Source of the DNA: Verrucomicrobiota bacterium
GTDB lineage: Bacteria > Verrucomicrobiota > Verrucomicrobiia > Limisphaerales > JACRJZ01
Assembly: GCA_016219875.1 (NCBI GenBank)
Contig: JACRJZ010000061.1
Coordinates: 1 to 35,857, forward strand
Direction: 5' to 3'
DNA: 35,857 nucleotides
The notes beneath the pieces are model-generated. The model searched no databases, was not told the DNA's origin, and saw nothing but the letters and a program-made list of their open reading frames with translations. Position 1 is the stretch's first letter. The number at the start of each line of letters is the position of its first letter. This document shows positions 31,394 through 35,857 of the stretch, piece after piece. Position numbers and translations under genes: made by a program.

Positions 31394-32704
31394 TCAGATG
31401 AACTCGTTGATGAGGTTCTCCAGAAACTCCTGGCGCCCGCTGTCGTTCGGGTCGGCGTCGCCCTTTTTCAGGATGTACGTCTCCAGGTCGCGCAGTGAGG
31501 CGCGGCCTTGCTCGACCTTGAGGCCGATCCCGCTGTCCCAGGAGCTGTAACGCTGCCTGACGAAGTCGTCCAGGCGGCCGTCCTTGCGGATGGCGGCGGC
31601 GATCTTCAGGCCGCGGGCAAAAGCGTCCATGCCGCCGATGTGCGCGTAGAAGAGGTCGATCGGCTCGAAGCTTTCACGGCGCACCTTGGCGTCGAAGTTC
31701 ACGCCGCCAGTGGCGAGGCCGCCATACTTCAGGATCGTGAGCATGACCTGCGTGGTCAGGTAAATGTCCGTCGGGAACTGGTCGGTGTCCCACCCGATGA
31801 GCATGTCGCCGGTGTTGGCGTCGATGGACCCCAGCGCGCCGGCGGCGCCCGCCACCTCGAGTTCGTGCTGCATGGTGTGGCCGGCCAGCGTGGCGTGGTT
31901 GGTTTCGAGGTTGAGCTTCAGGTGGTCCTTCAGCCCGTGTTCGCGGAGGAAGTTCAGGCAGGCCGCGGCGTCGGAGTCGTACTGGTGCTTGGTCGGCTCC
32001 TTGGGCTTCGGCTCGATGTAGAACTGGCCCTTGAAGCCGAGTTGCTTTTTCCAGTCCACCGCCATGTGGAGGAACTTGGCCAAGTGCTCCAACTCGCGCT
32101 TCAGGTCGGTGTTGAGGAGGCTGCTGTAGCCTTCGCGTCCGCCCCAAAAGACGTAGCCCTCGCCGCCCAGTTCATGGGTGACCTCGATGGCCTTCTTCAC
32201 CTGCGCACCGGCGTAGGCGAACACGTCGGCATTGCAACTCGTGGCCGCGCCCATCGCGTAGCGCGGGTGCGCGAACAGGCAGGCCGTGCCCCAGAGCAAC
32301 CGGACGCCGGTGCGCCGCTGCTCTTCTTTGAGCACCTTGACCACGGCGTCGAGGTTGCGGTTGGTGTGTTTGAGCGTCGGCCCTTCGGGCGCAACGTCGC
32401 GGTCGTGAAACGCGTAGAAGGGCGCGCCGAGCTTGTCCATGAACTCGAACGCGGCGCGGACGCGCTTCTTGGCGTTTTCCACGCTTTCGCTGCCGTCGTC
32501 CCAGGGGCGGATGGCCGTGCCCATGCCGAAGGGGTCCGAGAGGCGGTTGCGAAACGTGTGCCAGTACACCACCGAGAACCGGAGGTGTTCCTTCATGGAC
32601 TTGCCTTCGACGATTTCGTCGGGGTTGTACCACTTGAAGGCGAGGGGGTCTTTGGATTTCGGTCCTTCGTACTGGATTTTCGAGACGTTGGGAAATGCGG
32701 CCAT
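31394..32704 (-). CDS. xylA: Xylose isomerase
   Basis: A 436-residue enzyme converting D-xylose to D-xylulose (and usually glucose to fructose), class II length. All key residues are present: His100 and Asp103 (YAFHDRD), the VFWGGREGY block (185-193), metal ligands Glu231 (YIEPKPKEP, with Lys233), Glu267 (NLETNHA) with His270, Asp295 (DANTGD), and Asp306/Asp308 (WDTDQFP). No xylulokinase or xylose regulator lies next to it. It begins divergently from nothing in particular: 216 bases separate its start from the end of the HAF-repeat gene, a gap in which I see only short palindromes. Confidence 0.97.
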   Translation of the reverse strand: MAAFPNVSKIQYEGPKSKDPLAFKWYNPDEIVEGKSMKEHLRFSVVYWHTFRNRLSDPFGMGTAIRPWDDGSESVENAKKRVRAAFEFMDKLGAPFYAFHDRDVAPEGPTLKHTNRNLDAVVKVLKEEQRRTGVRLLWGTACLFAHPRYAMGAATSCNADVFAYAGAQVKKAIEVTHELGGEGYVFWGGREGYSSLLNTDLKRELEHLAKFLHMAVDWKKQLGFKGQFYIEPKPKEPTKHQYDSDAAACLNFLREHGLKDHLKLNLETNHATLAGHTMQHELEVAGAAGALGSIDANTGDMLIGWDTDQFPTDIYLTTQVMLTILKYGGLATGGVNFDAKVRRESFEPIDLFYAHIGGMDAFARGLKIAAAIRKDGRLDDFVRQRYSSWDSGIGLKVEQGRASLRDLETYILKKGDADPNDSGRQEFLENLINEFI

Positions 32705-32920
32705 AGGCTTCGTTGTTCTGTTTCTGATGTGGCGCGGCGCCGTTCTGTTCTGACGAATGTTCCGGTTCAGTGCGCGATACCTAAGCCAATTGCGCCGGGC
32801 GGCGCAAGCTCAGAAAACAGGAGCGCCTCGGCCCACAGGAGGGCAAGGCTCTCGGAATCGAGGGCTTCCCTTGCGCAAGGTGATACCGAGCTTGATGCAG
32901 TCCTGAGGTCCGGTCAGGGT

Positions 32921-34255
32921 CTATCGGCGCAGGCGAAAGAAACCGCTGGTGCCAACGCGGGGCAAGTGGACCGGGCTGTTCGTCGCGCCGGCAACGGGCA
33001 GCCAAGTCGGCGCAGTGAGGCTCGGCGTGGACTCCAGCGAGTAATCGGGCCAAGGAGGAGTCCAGGAAGCAACGAGGTTGGAACCTGTGGCTCGGAGGCT
33101 GAGCTTGGGATCCAGCGTGTCGTACTGGGTGAGGCGGAAGACTTGGCCGGGGCCGAGGGCGGGCAGGACGACCGGGTCGTTCGTGCCGCCGGGGACGGGC
33201 AGCCAGTTCGTGGCGGAATGATACGGCGCGGTTTCCAAGACCAGCCGCGGCCAGTGCGGCGACCAGGAGATCACGACGTTCGTGCCGGCCCGCGCAATCT
33301 CCAGCTTTGGCGGGATGGGGACGAGGAGGTAGGCTTGAGATTTGCCTTGATAAGCGCCAAAGCCGACGATCCAGCCGTCGTCGTTGATATCATTGGCTTC
33401 GCCCAAATACCAGTCGCTATTCGGTGCGACAAGGGCATCGAGTTGCACCATTCCTTCCTCTTCGGTCCAGAGGAACCCGTAGCCATCCCCGTTAGGAATG
33501 GTGGAGATCCCCACGACTTGGTTTTTGTTATTGATGGCGTGGGCGCTGCTCCAGTCCCCGCCCCATGTGCCAAGCAAGCGGGCTTGGCCGTTGGTCCACA
33601 CCACGGCCGAGTAATACACCGATGGCAAGCCCCACCACTCGCCCACGACCACGCCTTGGTTGTTAATCGCAATCCCGACTCCTGGCCCCAAGTTGATCAC
33701 GCCTTGATCGTCACGATACAGAAACGCATTCCAGGGAGGCCCCCGCCCGACTACCCACCCCGCTTCGTTGATCCCACGTCCCGACCAAGTCTGATCGAAG
33801 ACTTCCACGCCTACGCCGGGCGTGAATCGCCAAGCGCTACCGCCAGTTCCGCCGGCGATCTGGCCACGGTTGTTGATGGCATTGGCATCCTCGGATAGCC
33901 CCAGATACTCAAACCCCACGCCCGGCGTATAGCAAAACGCGCCGCTGCTAGCCACCCACCCAACGATCTGCCCAAGATCGTTGATGTCCGAAGCGAACGC
34001 ACCATCGCCGCTCGTGATCGTAGGACTCAAGTCCACCATGCCGCCGATCAGCGTGAAGACGAAAATGTGATAGAACGTCTGGTCAGGGGAGTCAAAAAAA
34101 CCTACGATCTCGCCTCGATTGTTGATCCCAGTCGCAGAACTCGTGTAGGTCGCAGGAACTTGGGGGCCGCTCTCGACTTGGATGATCCGGTAGCGAACTT
34201 CCGCCTCCGAACAGAGCGGCCAGAGAGCCAGACAGAAGGAGAGAATCCGCTTCAT
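32921..34255 (-). CDS. Secreted HAF-repeat protein
   Basis: A 444-residue exported protein. After the signal peptide (MKRILSFCLALWPLCSEA) come seven HAF-type repeats over about 40-310, each with the core A-x-x-IN-x-x-G-x-(I/V)VG, for example GINNRGEIVGFF, DINDLGQIVGWV, AINNRGQIAGG, AINNQGVVVGEW and DINDDGWIVGFG. These repeats build propeller-like folds. Two similar C-terminal modules of about 60 residues follow (LEIARAGTNVVISW ... FRLTQ and LSLRATGSNLVASW ... FRLRR), a duplicated type frequent at the ends of verrucomicrobial surface proteins. The start is fixed by AAGGAG just before ATG 34255, although the frame stays open upstream into the neighbour. The gap to the upstream gene is 11 bases, so they form an operon. 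Function unknown. Confidence 0.85.
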   Translation of the reverse strand: MKRILSFCLALWPLCSEAEVRYRIIQVESGPQVPATYTSSATGINNRGEIVGFFDSPDQTFYHIFVFTLIGGMVDLSPTITSGDGAFASDINDLGQIVGWVASSGAFCYTPGVGFEYLGLSEDANAINNRGQIAGGTGGSAWRFTPGVGVEVFDQTWSGRGINEAGWVVGRGPPWNAFLYRDDQGVINLGPGVGIAINNQGVVVGEWWGLPSVYYSAVVWTNGQARLLGTWGGDWSSAHAINNKNQVVGISTIPNGDGYGFLWTEEEGMVQLDALVAPNSDWYLGEANDINDDGWIVGFGAYQGKSQAYLLVPIPPKLEIARAGTNVVISWSPHWPRLVLETAPYHSATNWLPVPGGTNDPVVLPALGPGQVFRLTQYDTLDPKLSLRATGSNLVASWTPPWPDYSLESTPSLTAPTWLPVAGATNSPVHLPRVGTSGFFRLRR

Positions 34256-34266
34256 GCACTCCTTGC

Positions 34267-35857
34267 TCACGGCACGGTGCCCAAGATGTCCAAGGGCCAG
34301 TGGATGGCGTTGCGCGTCGCGTAGCCGGTCCCCAGGAAGCGGTCCTCCACAAACAGCACTCGCCACACCCCGCCCACGTTCATCAAGTCCGCCCCTTCGG
34401 GCCGGATCGCGTACGGCCACAGGTCGTCGATGAGCTTGGTGGGTGCCGTGTTCGTGTTTCCCGTCCAGCTATACAGCGAGAACTTCTGTCGGAACTCCTC
34501 GCGTTGGAGTGGCCCACCATTGGCAGTGCCGGCCAGGATCAAGTAGCGCCCTGCTCCCCCCGCCAGCGCCGGACACCATTTGATACTCCGGAACCCCAGC
34601 CCGCCCAGATTCATTTGATACGGCCCGGCAATCCCCGTCATGGCAGCGCCATAGTCCCAATTGGCCGAAGTCGCGAAACCCCACACGTTCGTCACGCGGA
34701 AGTAATACGCGTTGCCGCTCGTCCGGTTGGTGAGCGGCGCCCGCAGGGCGATGATCATTTCATTGGTGGTCCGGAAGGCGAGGTCCTCCACGTTCAGGGC
34801 GTGACCGTCATACTGCTTGGGGCTGTAGCGCCAGGTGGCGGGCGTCACGCCGACATTCTGCCAAGCCAAATAGTTGCTCGTGCCCGTCACGTCGGCGGTC
34901 ACGGTCAGGTACCGATGCGGGGCGCGGTCGTTGTTCGTGCCCGGCGTGGTGGGCTGAGTCGTGCCGTTGTAGAACATGGCCCCGCGAGCAGGCGTGGTCG
35001 GGGAAACGTAGCCGCGCGGCCCGCCATCCCAGGCCGGACCTTCAGTGTAGCCGGGGTACTGCGTGGCGTAGGGATAGACGGCTATTTCACGCTGTGGGGA
35101 TGCTCTTTGAAGGACGATCCTCCCCCCGTTATTGGTTAGTTCAAGCAGCAAGTTCATGCCGCCTTGGCTTCTGTTCGCGAGGAAGCGGAGGAAGCCCCGA
35201 GCAGGAATGTTTGTGCCGGCAGGAAGATTCTGGAAACCCTCGCTGTCTCTGCCCCTGATTTGCAGCCCGCCCACGTTTACCGGAACGAAGGCTGGATTGT
35301 ACAACTCAATCCAATCTGGGTCGCCGACCGTTCCCGCCGCCGCCGCGTAGAACTCATTGACGAACAGCCGCGGCAACCCGTCGTTCGTTACGCCGGCCAC
35401 CGGCCCGGCGGAGTAGTTCAGGTTCGCATCCACCGCCCAAATCTTGTAAAAATTCGTCGAGCCGTTCGGAAGACTGGCCTTCGTCAACGTGAAGGTATTC
35501 GTCCCCGGATCAAACGACGCGATCACCACACCCGCGGTCAACGCCGGCCCGCCGTTGCTGTAGGGCAGGGCTTGGTTGGTGGTGTAGCTCGTGCCGTTGA
35601 CCGGCGTGCCGAACTTGTTCACCGAGTTCCAGGCGATCAGCACCTTGTTGCCCGCGGACACCGGCCCCAGCGCGGGGTTGTTGCTGAGCCGATACCGCAT
35701 CAACGCGGTCAGACCTTCCACCGGTTCGTTGGTCACGAAAGCGGGCCAGTACATGCTCTCGGAGCGGATCGTGTTGCTGTAAGCCACGGTGGTCAGGTTG
35801 GTGCCGAGCCACACCATCGCCAGCGCGCAGCGGCTCCGATCATAATCGCTGGACGGC
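34267..35857 (-). CDS. Lamin-tail-domain surface protein, 5' end outside window
   Basis: At least 530 residues, with the frame open to the right edge, so the N-terminus is missing. From the edge: a fibronectin-like or spacer region (NKVLIAWNSVNKFGTPVNG, FYKIWAVDANLNYSAGPV), then a lamin-tail domain at about 35090-35375 (LFVNEFYAAAAG, DPDWIELYNP, NVGGLQIRG, NNGGRIVLQ). After it comes a beta-rich region with LTVTADVTGTSNYLAWQN and NAYYFRVTNVWGF. Lamin-tail domains occur in large secreted bacterial proteins, often with nucleases or CotH kinases, but no such catalytic part is visible here. It precedes and is co-transcribed with the HAF-repeat gene. An internal ATG at 35817 is unlikely to be the start, since coding sequence continues upstream of it. 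Confidence 0.8.
   Translation of the reverse strand, partial: PSSDYDRSRCALAMVWLGTNLTTVAYSNTIRSESMYWPAFVTNEPVEGLTALMRYRLSNNPALGPVSAGNKVLIAWNSVNKFGTPVNGTSYTTNQALPYSNGGPALTAGVVIASFDPGTNTFTLTKASLPNGSTNFYKIWAVDANLNYSAGPVAGVTNDGLPRLFVNEFYAAAAGTVGDPDWIELYNPAFVPVNVGGLQIRGRDSEGFQNLPAGTNIPARGFLRFLANRSQGGMNLLLELTNNGGRIVLQRASPQREIAVYPYATQYPGYTEGPAWDGGPRGYVSPTTPARGAMFYNGTTQPTTPGTNNDRAPHRYLTVTADVTGTSNYLAWQNVGVTPATWRYSPKQYDGHALNVEDLAFRTTNEMIIALRAPLTNRTSGNAYYFRVTNVWGFATSANWDYGAAMTGIAGPYQMNLGGLGFRSIKWCPALAGGAGRYLILAGTANGGPLQREEFRQKFSLYSWTGNTNTAPTKLIDDLWPYAIRPEGADLMNVGGVWRVLFVEDRFLGTGYATRNAIHWPLDILGTVP

Noticed and set aside
32843..32880. Hairpin and 12-bp palindrome CCTTGCGCAAGG as terminator of the HAF gene
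   Set aside because: The stem is broken and the nearest T-rich stretch on the minus strand is about 20 bases further on.

Overview
The window looks like chromosome from a member of the Verrucomicrobiota, most likely a Pedosphaera/Limisphaera-type (subdivision 3) lineage. This is an inference from gene content and style: GC-rich DNA, proteins with PEP-CTERM sorting signals, large secreted RCC1, HAF and PQQ-propeller proteins, a PVC-style elongation factor P, and several families of long palindromic intergenic repeats. There are no rRNA or tRNA genes, CRISPR arrays, transposase genes or phage genes. It reads as an ordinary chromosomal stretch laced with non-coding palindromes.

Layout. 1-2484 (+): the membrane part of a TRAP transporter (dctQ, dctM) followed by a universal stress protein; the substrate-binding subunit would lie left of the window. 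2644-8821 (-): a tightly packed operon whose first gene encodes a 1366-residue RCC1/Ig/TIGR03790-like secreted protein, followed by three tandem PEP-CTERM paralogues joined by stop/start overlaps. 9474-13703 (+): a 1409-residue secreted PQQ-propeller protein carrying a methyltransferase-like domain and a malectin-like C-terminus. 13959-15095 (+): a signal-peptide and TM-anchored protein of unknown function. 15497-21538 (-): a dnaB-bamA-skp operon; DnaB is interrupted in its Walker A loop by a 496-residue intein. 21907-23364 (+): a secreted GH5-like glycosidase. 23722-24837 (-): a cNMP-binding-domain histidine kinase. 25033-26085 (+): a PfkB sugar kinase. 26185-26742 (-): elongation factor P. 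26859-27044 (-): a small membrane protein. 27308-28594 (-): an SGNH hydrolase. 28677-31230 (+): a YihY/BrkB membrane protein and alanine dehydrogenase. 31394-32704 (-): xylose isomerase. 32921-35857 (-): a HAF-repeat protein and, cut by the right edge, a lamin-tail-domain protein.

Together the genes suggest a heterotrophic, polysaccharide-using bacterium: a TRAP importer for an organic acid or similar solute, GH5 and SGNH enzymes that may act on plant or algal glycans, xylose isomerase and a PfkB kinase for sugar entry, and many exported proteins of unknown role. The dnaB-bamA-skp cluster is the housekeeping core.

The most unusual signal is non-coding. Four copies of a ~95-bp palindrome (one enlarged by a nested second palindrome), a 35-bp perfect inverted repeat overlapping a probable gene start, a 72-bp palindrome inserted in frame inside a coding region, and inverted repeats whose arms are three imperfect 9-bp units together point to several families of mobile or recombinogenic palindromes. 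Other points worth checking are the DnaB intein with a helix-turn-helix insert, the EF-P loop with Asn where Lys is usual, and the exported methyltransferase-like fusion.
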